Source: Thermoactinomyces daqus
Lineage (GTDB): Bacteria > Bacillota > Bacilli > Thermoactinomycetales > Thermoactinomycetaceae
DNA: 64,000 nt
Reading direction: 5' to 3'
Assembly (NCBI RefSeq): GCF_000763315.1
Contig: NZ_JPST01000012.1
Coordinates: 62,001-126,000 of the forward strand
Positions 29,123-37,406 of the stretch are shown here, one piece after another (position 1 is the first letter of the stretch; each line of letters begins with the position of its first letter). The position numbers and the translations under genes were made by a program. The notes under the pieces are model-generated. The model saw only the letters and a list, made by a program, of their open reading frames with translations, ran no database searches and was not told the origin of the DNA.

Positions 29123-29286
29123 CATTTCGACACAAAAATATATTCTAACTCTACCCATTTGCCATTTTGTCGCAAGGGTATGATGAGGAATCAGCCCGTT
29201 TTGTGCTATACTGTTGAAAGATTTGAATGGGAAGACTGGAAATAGGTTTCCAATGTACCGATTGAGCGAATTTCGGAGGTGAAACG

Positions 29287-29577
29287 ATGACGATTTCAAA
29301 AGAACAAGTGCAAAAAGTGGCTGCCTTGGCCCGCTTGAAACTGACCGAACAGGAAGCGGACCAATATACGGTTCAGCTTAACAATATTTTGCAATTCGCC
29401 GAGAAATTGAATGAATTGGAGACGGAGCAGGTGGAACCGACGAGCCATGTGCTTCCGATGGCAAACGTTTTGCGTGAAGACGAAGTGGTGCCCTCGCTTC
29501 CGCGTGAGAAAGCCTTGGCCAACGCACCGGATCAGCAGGATGGCATGTTCCGCGTTCCGGCAGTATTTGAAGAGTAA
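29287..29577 (+). CDS. gatC: Asp/Glu-tRNA amidotransferase subunit C
   Basis: 96 residues. Belt-like subunit linking GatA and GatB in the enzyme that converts Glu-tRNAGln (and Asp-tRNAAsn) to the amidated forms. The family N-terminus [16 protein letters not shown] and the conserved VEPTSHVLP...LREDEV and FRVPAVFEE end are present. ATG with CGGAGGTG upstream. An extended -10 TGCTATACT (29204-29212) is the likely promoter. gatA begins 11 nt downstream. Confidence 0.95.
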   Translation: MTISKEQVQKVAALARLKLTEQEADQYTVQLNNILQFAEKLNELETEQVEPTSHVLPMANVLREDEVVPSLPREKALANAPDQQDGMFRVPAVFEE

Positions 29578-29588
29578 GGGGGAGAACG

Positions 29589-31055
29589 ATGTCGCTGTTA
29601 AGAGAATCGCTCAAAGAAATACATAAGCGGCTTGCCAGCCGGGAACTTTCCGCGCGGGATCTGGCAGAAGAGTCGCTCAGGCAGATTGAACAGAAAGATA
29701 AAGAGGTGGGCGCTTTTCTCCTCGTCGATCAGGAAGGGGCCATGGAGCGCGCCGCCAAGTTGGACGAGCAATTGGCCGCAGAGGATCAGCGGGGGATTTT
29801 GGCCGCGTTGCCGGCGGGCATAAAGGATAACTTGTGTACCGAAGGAGTGACGACCACCTGCGGGAGCAGACTGCTCGCCAATTATGTGCCGATTTACAAT
29901 GCGACAGTGGTGGACAAGTTGAATGAGGCCGGCGCAATCGCCATGGGCAAGCTGAACATGGATGAGTTTGCAATGGGGTCTTCGACGGAGAATTCCGCTT
30001 TCAAGCTGACGCGTAACCCATGGGATCTGGAACGGGTTCCCGGCGGTTCGAGCGGGGGTTCTGCCGCAGCTGTCGCAGCAGGCGAAGTCTATTTTGCACT
30101 CGGTTCGGATACGGGTGGTTCGATTCGCCAGCCTGCGGCATTTTGCGGAGTGGTCGGGCTGAAGCCTACTTACGGACGCGTTTCCCGGTATGGTTTGGTC
30201 GCTTTCGCCTCATCGCTTGATCAAATCGGCCCGCTGACGAAAAATGTCGAGGATGCCGCCTATGTGCTGCAAGCGATTTCCGGCTTGGATGTGAAAGATT
30301 CCACTTCCGCCGATGTGGAGGTTCCTGATTATTTGAGTGCGTTGACCGGGGAGATCAAGGGTCTTTCCGTCGGGGTGCCAAAGGAAATGATGGGGGAAGG
30401 CGTGTCAGCCGGCGTCCGCGCACGTGTGGAAGAGGCAATTCAAAAGCTGGAACAGATGGGAGCCACCATCAAGGAGGTATCGCTGCCGCATTCCGAGTAT
30501 GCTGTCGCCACCTACTATTTGCTCGCTCCGGCGGAAGCTTCTTCCAACCTGGCCCGCTATGACGGAGTGCGATACGGAGTACGCAAACCCGGCAAAAATC
30601 TGCTGGACATGTACCTGGAAACACGGAGCCAGGGTTTTGGCCCGGAAGTGAAGCGCCGGATCATGCTCGGGACTTATGCGCTCAGCTCCGGTTATTATGA
30701 TGCTTACTATCTCAAAGCGCAAAAGGTCCGCACCTTGATCCGTCAGGATTTTGAACGCATCTTTGAAGAAGTGGATGTGATCGTCGGCCCCACCGCCCCG
30801 ACAACCGCCTTCAAAATCGGGGAAAAGGTGGATGACCCGCTGACCATGTATATGAACGACATTTTGACGATTCCGGTCAACCTGGCGGGATTGCCGGCGA
30901 TCAGCGTTCCCTGCGGTCTGGCGGACGGACTTCCGGTCGGATTGCAGGTGATCGGCAAAGCGTTTGACGAGTCGACGATCCTGCGTGTGGCGCACGCTTA
31001 TGAGCAAGCAACGGAACGCTTACCCGTTCCGCCGTTGGGAGGGATCGAGGCATGA
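29589..31055 (+). CDS. gatA: Glutamyl-tRNA(Gln) amidotransferase subunit A
   Basis: 488 residues. Amidase-signature subunit that releases ammonia from glutamine. The catalytic triad elements are visible: Lys in LPAGIKDNL, the cis-Ser in [12 protein letters not shown] and the nucleophile Ser in [19 protein letters not shown] with GGGGGAG. Ends in a 4-nt ATGA overlap with gatB. Confidence 0.97.
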   Translation: MSLLRESLKEIHKRLASRELSARDLAEESLRQIEQKDKEVGAFLLVDQEGAMERAAKLDEQLAAEDQRGILAALPAGIKDNLCTEGVTTTCGSRLLANYVPIYNATVVDKLNEAGAIAMGKLNMDEFAMGSSTENSAFKLTRNPWDLERVPGGSSGGSAAAVAAGEVYFALGSDTGGSIRQPAAFCGVVGLKPTYGRVSRYGLVAFASSLDQIGPLTKNVEDAAYVLQAISGLDVKDSTSADVEVPDYLSALTGEIKGLSVGVPKEMMGEGVSAGVRARVEEAIQKLEQMGATIKEVSLPHSEYAVATYYLLAPAEASSNLARYDGVRYGVRKPGKNLLDMYLETRSQGFGPEVKRRIMLGTYALSSGYYDAYYLKAQKVRTLIRQDFERIFEEVDVIVGPTAPTTAFKIGEKVDDPLTMYMNDILTIPVNLAGLPAISVPCGLADGLPVGLQVIGKAFDESTILRVAHAYEQATERLPVPPLGGIEA

Positions 31056-32482
31056 GCAAATATGAAACAGTAATCGGACTGGAGGTTCACGTTGAGCTCT
31101 CCACCAAGACGAAAATCTTCTGCAACTGTTCCACCGAATTCGGTGCGCCGCCAAATACCCATACCTGCCCGGTTTGCCTGGGGCATCCGGGAGTTCTTCC
31201 CGTGCTCAATCGCGAGGTGGTCAACTTCGCGATCAAAGCGGCGATGGCCTTAAATTGCGAGATTGCCGAATACAGCAAGTTCGACCGGAAAAACTATTTT
31301 TATCCGGACTTGCCCAAAGCGTACCAAATCTCGCAATATGACCAGCCAATCGGAAAAAATGGCTGGATTGAGATCGAAGTGAACGGGGAGAAAAAGCGCA
31401 TCGGCATCACCCGTCTGCACTTGGAAGAAGATGCCGGGAAGCTCAACCACATTGAAAACGGAGAAGGCTCCCTGGTCGACTTTAACCGCGTCGGAGTTCC
31501 GCTGATCGAAATCGTCTCCGAACCGGATCTGAGATCGCCGGCTGAAGCGCGGGCTTATCTGGAAAAATTGAAAACGATCATCCAATATACCGGCGTCTCC
31601 GATGTAAAAATGGAAGAAGGTTCGCTGCGCTGTGATGCCAATATCAGTTTGCGTCCGGTGGGGCAAACGGAGTTCGGCACCAAAACGGAAATGAAAAACC
31701 TCAACTCCTTCCGCAACGTGGAACGGGCTTTGGAATATGAACAAAAGCGCCAGGCGGAACTGTTGGATCGCGGTGAACAGGTGGTACAACAAACGCTGCG
31801 CTGGCTGGAAAACGAAAACCGCACCAAAACGATGAGAAGCAAAGAGGAAGCGCATGACTACCGCTACTTCCCGGAACCTGACCTGGTTCGCCTGCACATC
31901 GACGAAGCGTGGAAAGAAGAGATCCGCCGTTCGATTCCTGAACTGCCGGATGCCCGCAAAGCGCGCTATATGCGTGAGTTCGGGCTGTCGGATTATGATG
32001 CGGCCATCCTGACCGGATCCAAAGCGGTGGCCGATTATTTCGACATGACCGTAATGGAAAAAGCGGATCCGAAAACCGCTTCCAACTGGATCATTACCGA
32101 GTTGCTCGGATACCTTAACGCTGAGGGAAAAGAAATCGGCGAAATCAAAATGAAGCCGGTTCATCTGGCCGGGATGATCAAGTTGATCCAGAACGGAACC
32201 ATCAGCAGCAAAATCGCGAAAAAAGTATTCAAGGAAATGCTGCAAACCGGGAAAGATCCGGAACAAATCGTGAAGGAAAAAGGGCTCACGCAAATCAGCG
32301 ACGAAGGCCAGATCAAGGAGATCGTCGTGAAAGTGCTGTCCAATAACCCGCAGTCGATCGAAGACTTTAAAAACGGGAAAGACCGGGCGCTCGGTTTTCT
32401 CGTCGGCCAAGTGATGAAGGAGACGCGGGGCAAAGCGAATCCGCAGCTTGTCAACAAACTCATTCTGGAAGAAATCAAATAA
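31052..32482 (+). CDS. gatB: Aspartyl/glutamyl-tRNA amidotransferase subunit B
   Basis: 476 residues. Phosphorylates the tRNA-bound glutamate or aspartate and receives ammonia from GatA. N-terminal [20 protein letters not shown] and [11 protein letters not shown] (zinc-type cysteines), [14 protein letters not shown] and [16 protein letters not shown] are hallmark segments. The C-terminal YqeY-like helical tail reads [16 protein letters not shown] and [17 protein letters not shown]. Coupled to gatA. Presence of GatCAB implies no GlnRS and indirect Gln-tRNA formation, as in most Firmicutes. Confidence 0.97.
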   Translation: MSKYETVIGLEVHVELSTKTKIFCNCSTEFGAPPNTHTCPVCLGHPGVLPVLNREVVNFAIKAAMALNCEIAEYSKFDRKNYFYPDLPKAYQISQYDQPIGKNGWIEIEVNGEKKRIGITRLHLEEDAGKLNHIENGEGSLVDFNRVGVPLIEIVSEPDLRSPAEARAYLEKLKTIIQYTGVSDVKMEEGSLRCDANISLRPVGQTEFGTKTEMKNLNSFRNVERALEYEQKRQAELLDRGEQVVQQTLRWLENENRTKTMRSKEEAHDYRYFPEPDLVRLHIDEAWKEEIRRSIPELPDARKARYMREFGLSDYDAAILTGSKAVADYFDMTVMEKADPKTASNWIITELLGYLNAEGKEIGEIKMKPVHLAGMIKLIQNGTISSKIAKKVFKEMLQTGKDPEQIVKEKGLTQISDEGQIKEIVVKVLSNNPQSIEDFKNGKDRALGFLVGQVMKETRGKANPQLVNKLILEEIK

Positions 32483-32494
32483 AATTCTTGTTTC

Positions 32495-32526
32495 GGAGGG
32501 CTCGCCTCGGATGAAGGCGGGCTCCT
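32495..32526 (+). terminator. Probable terminator of gatCAB
   Basis: GGAG-(internal loop)-CGCCT / AGGCG-(loop)-CTCC, followed by TTTTCG. Weaker than most terminators here. Confidence 0.5.
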
Positions 32527-32585
32527 TTTCGCAAAAAAACATTGATCTTTTCCCGGCATACCCAGGGATAACAGGAAAGCAAACA

Positions 32586-32652
32586 CGGAGGGGAGCGGTT
32601 CCCCGTGGCTGATCATCGGGCGCGAAAACCCGAGTTGAAGCTTGTTTGCAGA
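32586..32652 (+). other. Two consecutive hairpins in the leader of the next gene
   Basis: ACGGAGGGGA / TTCCCCGT around GCGG (about 32586-32606), then GCT...TCGGG / CCCGA...AGC (about 32608-32641). They precede the AAAAAGGAGG ribosome site of the small membrane protein. No U tract, so not a terminator; a structured leader is possible. Confidence 0.3.
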
Positions 32653-32668
32653 AAAAGGAGGCTCATGA

Positions 32669-32971
32669 TTGCAGATTTTTCATATCGTAATCGTCATTTT
32701 CTTTCTTTTATCGGGGATTTATCAACTGTATACAGGGGATATGCCGGTCTTGGCCATCCACTATTTTTTGATCGCCTTATATTTTTTCATCACCTATCAG
32801 GAATGGAGAGGGAACCCCTTTTCGCGACTGATCTATTGGCTGGCCATCTGCCTCTTGACGGCAGACGGACTCGCCAACCTGTTCATCTATTCGTACAGTC
32901 TGATCGGCGGGGTGATCAGTTTGATTTTTGCCTTCTTGGTATGGAAGTCCTCCCAGCGCCTTACGGGTTGA
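32669..32971 (+). CDS. Hypothetical small membrane protein
   Basis: 100 residues with four hydrophobic stretches filling most of its length (about 3-18, 26-43, 56-74, 78-93). TTG start with AAAAAGGAGG 9 nt upstream (32655-32664). A competing longer frame beginning GTG 32605 covers the same bases but yields a non-membrane, Arg/His-rich product, and is rejected. Possibly cotranscribed with sirB 47 nt downstream. No family recognised. Confidence 0.65.
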   Translation: MQIFHIVIVIFFLLSGIYQLYTGDMPVLAIHYFLIALYFFITYQEWRGNPFSRLIYWLAICLLTADGLANLFIYSYSLIGGVISLIFAFLVWKSSQRLTG

Positions 32972-33018
32972 GAACAGGGCAATATCTTCTCACAGTTTAG
33001 CCAGGATGAGGTGATATC

Positions 33019-33798
33019 GTGGGAAAAAGAGGGATTCTGGTCATTGCTCACGGATCGAGTAAACCGGAATGGGTCCAACTGGTGGATGAAGCGGTAAGCC
33101 GGGTGGAAGTGGACCTGCCTGTGGCGACAGGTTTTCTGGAAATGGTGGAGGGACGGACGATATTGGACGGGATCCGGGCGCTCGAAACCGCGGGAGTCAC
33201 CGAGATCATCGCTGTTCCGCTGTTTGTTTCTTCCGGCAGTACGCATATCGTAGAGATCGGATATTATTTGGGGCTGGTGTCCGAGCCGCAGATTGAAACA
33301 GAGGGAGAGAGATTGCCGATCAAGGCGCAAGTCCGGATGACGGACGCGATGGACGATCATCCCTTGATTGCGGAAATCTTGCTCGAACGTGCCCGTGAAC
33401 TTTCTGAACAGCCGCAGCAGGAAGCGCTGTTATTGGTTGGGCACGGAAGTGAACTTCCCGGCTTTAAGGAGAAATGGGAAAACAGTATGAACAGCCTGGC
33501 CAGGCAACTTCAGGAAAAAATGGGCTTCCGGAAGACTGCATGCGCCACCCTGCATCCCGACAGCGTCCGGGAAAAAGCGGAAGCATTGCGTCGCACCTTT
33601 TCCCGCGTCATTGTGCTCCCGCTGTTCTTGAGCGAAGGTTATTTTACGAGAAAGGTGGTCCCCGGTCGGTTGCAGGGGCTTGATGTGCAATATTCCGGCA
33701 AAACCTATCTGCCGCATCCCCTGATTTCCCGCTGGATCGCATCCGTTGTCAAAGAGCAAAAGGCTGCTGCGGAAAATCCCACAATCCCTTCTGTTTAA
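33019..33798 (+). CDS. sirB: Sirohydrochlorin chelatase (SirB/CbiX-like)
   Basis: 259 residues with two CbiX-type halves. The first has GILVIAHGS at residue 5 and VPLFVSSGSTHIVEIGY near residue 75; the second has LLLVGHGSE and VIVLPLFLSEGYFTRKVVP. The metal-binding histidines are in AHGS and in STH/GYF segments. Such enzymes insert Fe(II) or Co(II) into sirohydrochlorin for siroheme or cobalamin. GTG start with GAGGTGATATC. No other siroheme gene is adjacent, so metal choice is undetermined. Confidence 0.85.
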   Translation: MGKRGILVIAHGSSKPEWVQLVDEAVSRVEVDLPVATGFLEMVEGRTILDGIRALETAGVTEIIAVPLFVSSGSTHIVEIGYYLGLVSEPQIETEGERLPIKAQVRMTDAMDDHPLIAEILLERARELSEQPQQEALLLVGHGSELPGFKEKWENSMNSLARQLQEKMGFRKTACATLHPDSVREKAEALRRTFSRVIVLPLFLSEGYFTRKVVPGRLQGLDVQYSGKTYLPHPLISRWIASVVKEQKAAAENPTIPSV

Positions 33799-33898
33799 GT
33801 GTTCGACAGCTTCCGGACGGCGAAGGCATTTTGGCCCAGGCTCATTGCGGATAAGACGAACATACAATAGTGAAGAATTGAACAGGAGGTGGATTGAT

Positions 33899-34102
33899 TT
33901 GCAAAAGTATGTTTGCAGTCCTGAGCATCCCGATTACTACCTGCTGTGCCAGGCGTTTTATCATAACCGGGAAGCATACTGGGAATTAAAGCGCTTTTTG
34001 AGATCACAACGTTATGGACTGCCGCCGGATCCTCCTGCCCGCAACAATAATCCCGATCCGTCGCCAACCCCTGTGACGCCGGTACCGACCCCCGGTTTTT
34101 AA
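33899..34102 (+). CDS. Hypothetical 67-aa protein with proline-rich tail
   Basis: TTG start 33899 with AGGAGG (33883-33888) about 10 nt upstream. Residues 1-42 are compact and rich in aromatic and charged residues (CSPEHPDYYLLCQAFYHNR, then EAYWELKRFLRSQRYG), with two cysteines. Residues 43-67 are low-complexity Pro/Asn/Thr (PPDPPARNNNPDPSPTP). No signal peptide. A strong 15-bp hairpin follows. The tail resembles cell-surface or spore-coat spacers only in composition; no family recognised. Confidence 0.6.
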   Translation: MQKYVCSPEHPDYYLLCQAFYHNREAYWELKRFLRSQRYGLPPDPPARNNNPDPSPTPVTPVPTPGF

Positions 34103-34122
34103 GCAGGAGATTGGAAGCGACA

Positions 34123-34169
34123 AAACGTTCGAGGCTGCTGATCTGATCGGTCAACAGCCTCGAACGTTT
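34123..34169. terminator. 15-bp perfect stem-loop between convergent genes
   Basis: AAACGTTCGAGGCTG (34123-34137) / CAGCCTCGAACGTTT (34155-34169), 17-nt loop. A short T run occurs on both strands, so it probably terminates both the 67-aa gene and the convergent ykuS-type gene. Shares a GCTGTTG/CAACAGC-type core with other hairpins in the window. Confidence 0.75.
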
Positions 34170-34186
34170 AAAACAGGCATTTATTC

Positions 34187-34438
34187 TCATTGGGGGAGCC
34201 GGTTTAATCGATCGCATACTTGTTCGGGTGTAAGCCCGTCGCAGTTGATCACCGGGCAATTGTGGACGATGTCTTCCATGCCCATCATGTTCCGGTCCTT
34301 CCCGGAAATGAGAATCGCGGAGTATTGGCCTTGATTTTGATTGGCCGTGCTGTTGTTCAGATCTTCCACTTGGAATCCTTCCCGGCTTAAGTATTCGCGG
34401 ATGGGGGTAAGACCTGACTCAATGGCAACGCGTTTCAT
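34187..34438 (-). CDS. YkuS-family (UPF0180) protein
   Basis: 83 residues (Bacillus YkuS is 81). N-terminal KRVAIESGLTPIREYLSREG, central AILISGKDRNMMGMEDI and C-terminal VINCDGLTPEQVCDRL are the UPF0180 signature. Small cytoplasmic protein of unknown function conserved in Bacilli. ATG 34438 with AGGAGGG; an in-frame ATG 15 codons upstream has no ribosome site. Confidence 0.9.
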   Translation of the reverse strand: MKRVAIESGLTPIREYLSREGFQVEDLNNSTANQNQGQYSAILISGKDRNMMGMEDIVHNCPVINCDGLTPEQVCDRLNRLPQ

Positions 34439-34582
34439 GAACGACCCTCCTAAGTAAGAATCTACGAATGTAGTTTGATTCAAAACGTCTGGTTTATGCA
34501 GGGAAAGAGAAAGAATTGTAGCCCTTCCCGAAATTCCGGGTTATAATGATAAACGACGATAGGATGAAAGGGGTGGCGAAAT

Positions 34583-34828
34583 TTGGACTGGGACCTTTCC
34601 GCATTTGAATGTGTTCTGCTGTTGCTGACCGCTTGTGCTTTTTTATGGTCGGTCCGGTTTCAGTTTCATTTTTCGCACACCCGGGTTCAGCCGACTTGCG
34701 CCAGCAAAGCAATACTTCCCCGTGAACGGCAATGTTTGCCTTCGCGTGAAAGCTGGCTTCTCGTCACTCGCATGAAGATGGGAAATGCCGATGGGGAAGG
34801 ACGGATGGATTCCACCTTGTTTTCATAA
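34583..34828 (+). CDS. Hypothetical short protein upstream of yidC
   Basis: 81 residues: an N-terminal hydrophobic helix (FECVLLLLTACAFLWSV), then a basic, Arg/Ser-rich segment. TTG start with AAAGGGGTGG. Ends 20 nt before the YidC-type gene, so the two are probably cotranscribed. Only the N-terminal 25 residues look protein-like; the rest may be a non-conserved tail. No family recognised. Confidence 0.42.
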   Translation: MDWDLSAFECVLLLLTACAFLWSVRFQFHFSHTRVQPTCASKAILPRERQCLPSRESWLLVTRMKMGNADGEGRMDSTLFS

Positions 34829-34848
34829 AAAAACGAGGAGGAATCCGG

Positions 34849-35532
34849 ATGACGAATTGGACAATCATTCAAAAGTTGGCGCATTTGCTTCAGCCCGCGT
34901 TTGACCAGCTGTATCAGTGGCTGGGCGACTGGGGGTTGGCGCTGATCTTCTTTACTCTGCTCGTACGCGTTTGCCTGATTCCCGTTTCGCTCAGAACCGC
35001 CCGCTTGATGGCCAGTCAGTTTGTTTTTTCCCGGAAAGCGGCTGAATTGCAAAAAACATGGACCGGCTCGAAGGAAGAACTGAGCGGGGAGATCGCAAAC
35101 CTGATGCAAAAACATAAATTCAATCCTTTCTCCATGCTGTTAAATGCCCTGTTGCAGTCACCGATTCTCGTGGCGGTTTTTGCCGTATTTTCTCATCTTG
35201 GAGCACAGGCGTCCTCCGTGCTGGTGCCATGGGTGGACAGTATTGGTTTACGGGACCCGTGGCATTTGCTGCCGCTGATCATCGCACTGCTGACCGGTTT
35301 GGCGAGTCGGGTCTCCCTCATTCCAAGGGAGTATACCCCAAATGTGAATGGTCAGGCGAAAATGAACTTTTTCCTGATGGCCGGGATCGCTCTTTTTATT
35401 CTTTGGTCAGCCCCGGTCGCAACCGCCCTTTATTACGGAACGTCCAGCTTGTGGGGTGTACTGGAACGAAAGGCTCTCTCCCGGTATACGCGAAAACTGA
35501 TTGAAGCGCAGACAGAGGTGTCCACAGGGTAA
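34849..35532 (+). CDS. YidC/Oxa1-family membrane insertase-like protein
   Basis: 227 residues with five hydrophobic helices. The Oxa1 core order is present: LALIFFTLLVRVCLIPVSLRTAR (the hydrophilic-groove Arg in LLVR), a cytoplasmic helical hairpin (KAAELQK...NLMQKHKFNPFSMLLNALLQSPILVAVFAVFS) and C-terminal NFFLMAGIALFILWSAPVATALYYGTSSLWGVLER. No lipoprotein signal peptide, unlike SpoIIIJ/YidC2, and it is shorter than the main insertases, so it is probably a divergent paralogue. ATG with GAGGAGGAAT. Confidence 0.82.
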   Translation: MTNWTIIQKLAHLLQPAFDQLYQWLGDWGLALIFFTLLVRVCLIPVSLRTARLMASQFVFSRKAAELQKTWTGSKEELSGEIANLMQKHKFNPFSMLLNALLQSPILVAVFAVFSHLGAQASSVLVPWVDSIGLRDPWHLLPLIIALLTGLASRVSLIPREYTPNVNGQAKMNFFLMAGIALFILWSAPVATALYYGTSSLWGVLERKALSRYTRKLIEAQTEVSTG

Positions 35533-35564
35533 GCTGAGGAGCATGGAAACTTGATTCATACAGG

Positions 35565-35604
35565 GGAACCGTTTGGCTTGAAAGAGCGAAATCGGTTCCT
35601 TTTT
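35565..35604 (+). terminator. Terminator of the yidC-like gene
   Basis: GGAACCG / CGGTTCC stem (35565-35571, 35593-35599) followed by TTTTTG. Confidence 0.75.
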
Positions 35605-35741
35605 GTCTCTGATTGTGGAGGCAACATTCTCCTTTCCATGTTTTTTATTACGATGAAAATTTTAGTGGATAACAGGAGTAAGGAGAATGAGGAATGGGAA
35701 AATAGGTATAGAAATTCAGCGTGAATGAGGAGGGAAAATCG

Positions 35742-37160
35742 ATGGCAAACAGCGATATTGGCGTAATCGGTCTGGCCGTCATGGGAAGAAATCTGGCACT
35801 CAACATGGAAAGCAAAGGTTTTACGGTGTCTCTGTTTAACCGCTCGCCGGAGCGAACCAAAGCACTTATCCATGAAAATCCGGGGAAAAAACTGGTTGGA
35901 ACCTATACAATGCAGGAATTTATTGATTCCCTGAAAAAACCGCGAAAAATTATGCTCATGGTCAAAGCGGGGAAACCGACGGATGAAATGATCACGCAAC
36001 TGAAGAAATATGTTGAACCGGGCGATATCATTATCGACGGTGGAAATGCCTATTATGAGGACACAATTCGGCGCAACCGCGATCTGGCCAGTTTGGGAGT
36101 TCATTTTGTCGGCACCGGCGTTTCCGGCGGAGAAGAGGGGGCGCTGAAAGGCCCGGCGATCATGCCCGGGGGGCAAAAAGAAGCGTACGAACAGGTTGAA
36201 CCGATTTTGACGGCCATTTCCGCCAAAGTGAACGGCGAACCGTGCTGCACCTATATCGGTCCGAATGGAGCCGGCCATTATGTGAAAATGGTACATAATG
36301 GAATCGAGTACGGGGATATGCAGCTCATCAGCGAAGCCTACTTCCTGATGAAAAATCTGTTGAAAATGGAAGCGCAGGAGATGGCCGAGGTTTTTGCAGA
36401 GTGGAATCAAGGGGAGTTGGACAGCTATCTGATCCAAATCACGGCCGATATTCTTGCCAAAGTGGATAAAGAAACAGGCAAACCTTTGGTCGACCTGATC
36501 ATTGATACGGCAGGGCAAAAAGGGACCGGAAAGTGGACGAGCCAAAGTTCGCTGGATCTCGGTGTGCCGCTGACGATTATCACGGAGTCGGTCTATGCCC
36601 GCTTCCTGTCCGCGATGAAAGAAGAAAGAATTCGGGCGAGCCGGGAACTGAAGGGACCCAACCTGCCCTGTACGGTTGTGGAGGATCGCGCTGCGTTTAT
36701 CGAGTCGATTCGCAAAGCGCTCTATGCCAGCAAAATCTGTTCCTATGCTCAGGGATTCGCACAAATGAAGACGGCATCGGATGAATTTGGCTGGAATCTG
36801 AACCTGGGGGCCATCGCCAAAATCTTCCGCGGCGGATGCATCATCCGGGCCCGCTTCCTGCAAGATATTACCAAAGCCTACGAAAGCGATCCGGCCCTTC
36901 CCAACCTGCTGCTGAGTCCGTATTTCAAAGAGATTGTCGAATCCTATCAAGATGCATGGCGCGATGTCGTGGCCACCGCTGTGTTAAACGGGATTCCCGT
37001 TCCGGCGTTTGCCAGCAGCCTGAGCTATTACGACAGCTACCGTTCGGCTTCGCTTCCGGCCAACCTGCTGCAAGCTCAGCGCGATTATTTCGGTGCCCAC
37101 ACTTACCGCCGGATCGACCGGGAAGGGGTATTTCACACAAATTGGCTGCAAGAAGATTAA
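35742..37160 (+). CDS. gnd: 6-phosphogluconate dehydrogenase, decarboxylating
   Basis: 472 residues (Bacillus GndA 469). Oxidative pentose-phosphate step giving ribulose-5-phosphate, CO2 and NADPH. N-terminal dinucleotide site [12 protein letters not shown] with the NADP-type NRSPERT; substrate signature [36 protein letters not shown], and catalytic Lys in [19 protein letters not shown]-terminal [16 protein letters not shown] 35742 with AGGAGGG (35729-35735); a GTG at 35721 lies before the ribosome site and is rejected. Two terminators follow in tandem. Confidence 0.97.
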   Translation: MANSDIGVIGLAVMGRNLALNMESKGFTVSLFNRSPERTKALIHENPGKKLVGTYTMQEFIDSLKKPRKIMLMVKAGKPTDEMITQLKKYVEPGDIIIDGGNAYYEDTIRRNRDLASLGVHFVGTGVSGGEEGALKGPAIMPGGQKEAYEQVEPILTAISAKVNGEPCCTYIGPNGAGHYVKMVHNGIEYGDMQLISEAYFLMKNLLKMEAQEMAEVFAEWNQGELDSYLIQITADILAKVDKETGKPLVDLIIDTAGQKGTGKWTSQSSLDLGVPLTIITESVYARFLSAMKEERIRASRELKGPNLPCTVVEDRAAFIESIRKALYASKICSYAQGFAQMKTASDEFGWNLNLGAIAKIFRGGCIIRARFLQDITKAYESDPALPNLLLSPYFKEIVESYQDAWRDVVATAVLNGIPVPAFASSLSYYDSYRSASLPANLLQAQRDYFGAHTYRRIDREGVFHTNWLQED

Positions 37161-37182
37161 GATGAAGATTACCGAACAAGAC

Positions 37183-37227
37183 GGGCCGAAGCTGTTGTTC
37201 AAGGCGGGCAACAGCTTCGGCCCTTTT
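37183..37227 (+). terminator. First terminator of gnd
   Basis: Perfect 15-bp stem GGGCCGAAGCTGTTG / CAACAGCTTCGGCCC with an 11-nt loop and TTTT. Confidence 0.9.
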
Positions 37228-37270
37228 ATGTTGTTGTGAAAGAATGCAACTTTGGTGTTCCATCTTTTCC

Positions 37271-37303
37271 AACCATGCCGACTTGTTTTTGGCATGGTTT
37301 TTT
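37271..37303 (+). terminator. Second (tandem) terminator after gnd
   Basis: AACCATGCC / GGCATGGTT stem with an 11-nt loop followed by TTTT, insulating the purine-permease promoter. Confidence 0.85.
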
Positions 37304-37331
37304 ATTGAAAGTGCATTTTATAAAATAAACC

Positions 37332-37390
37332 TTGCATCGTTTAATATAAACGAATATTATATAACATGGCTATGGCTAATATTCGTATTT
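37332..37390 (+). promoter_or_regulatory. Promoter and PurR-type operator of the purine permease
   Basis: Promoter TTGCAT (37332-37337), 17 nt, TATTAT (37355-37360). Overlapping it, CGAATATTA (37351-37359) and TAATATTCG (37377-37385) form a perfect inverted pair 17 nt apart. Each half fits 11 of 13 positions of the Bacillus PurBox (AWWWCCGAACWWT). PurR, freed by PRPP, represses purine genes including pbuG and pbuO. No guanine riboswitch aptamer is seen. Confidence 0.75.
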
Positions 37391-37406
37391 GGAGGAACAA
37401 TCGCCG

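Noticed and set aside
31250-32542. 430-codon minus-strand frame over gatB
   Set aside because: Antisense to an intact GatB with all family motifs; the translation is low-complexity Phe/Arg/Asp.
32605-33000. 131-codon GTG frame overlapping the 100-aa membrane protein
   Set aside because: Product is His/Arg-rich and non-membrane; the other frame shows four clean hydrophobic helices and a better ribosome site.
35556-36950. 464-codon minus-strand frame over gnd
   Set aside because: Antisense shadow of 6-phosphogluconate dehydrogenase.
37321-37406. Purine riboswitch before the permease
   Set aside because: No three-way-junction aptamer with conserved loops; the inverted CGAA boxes explain the region better.
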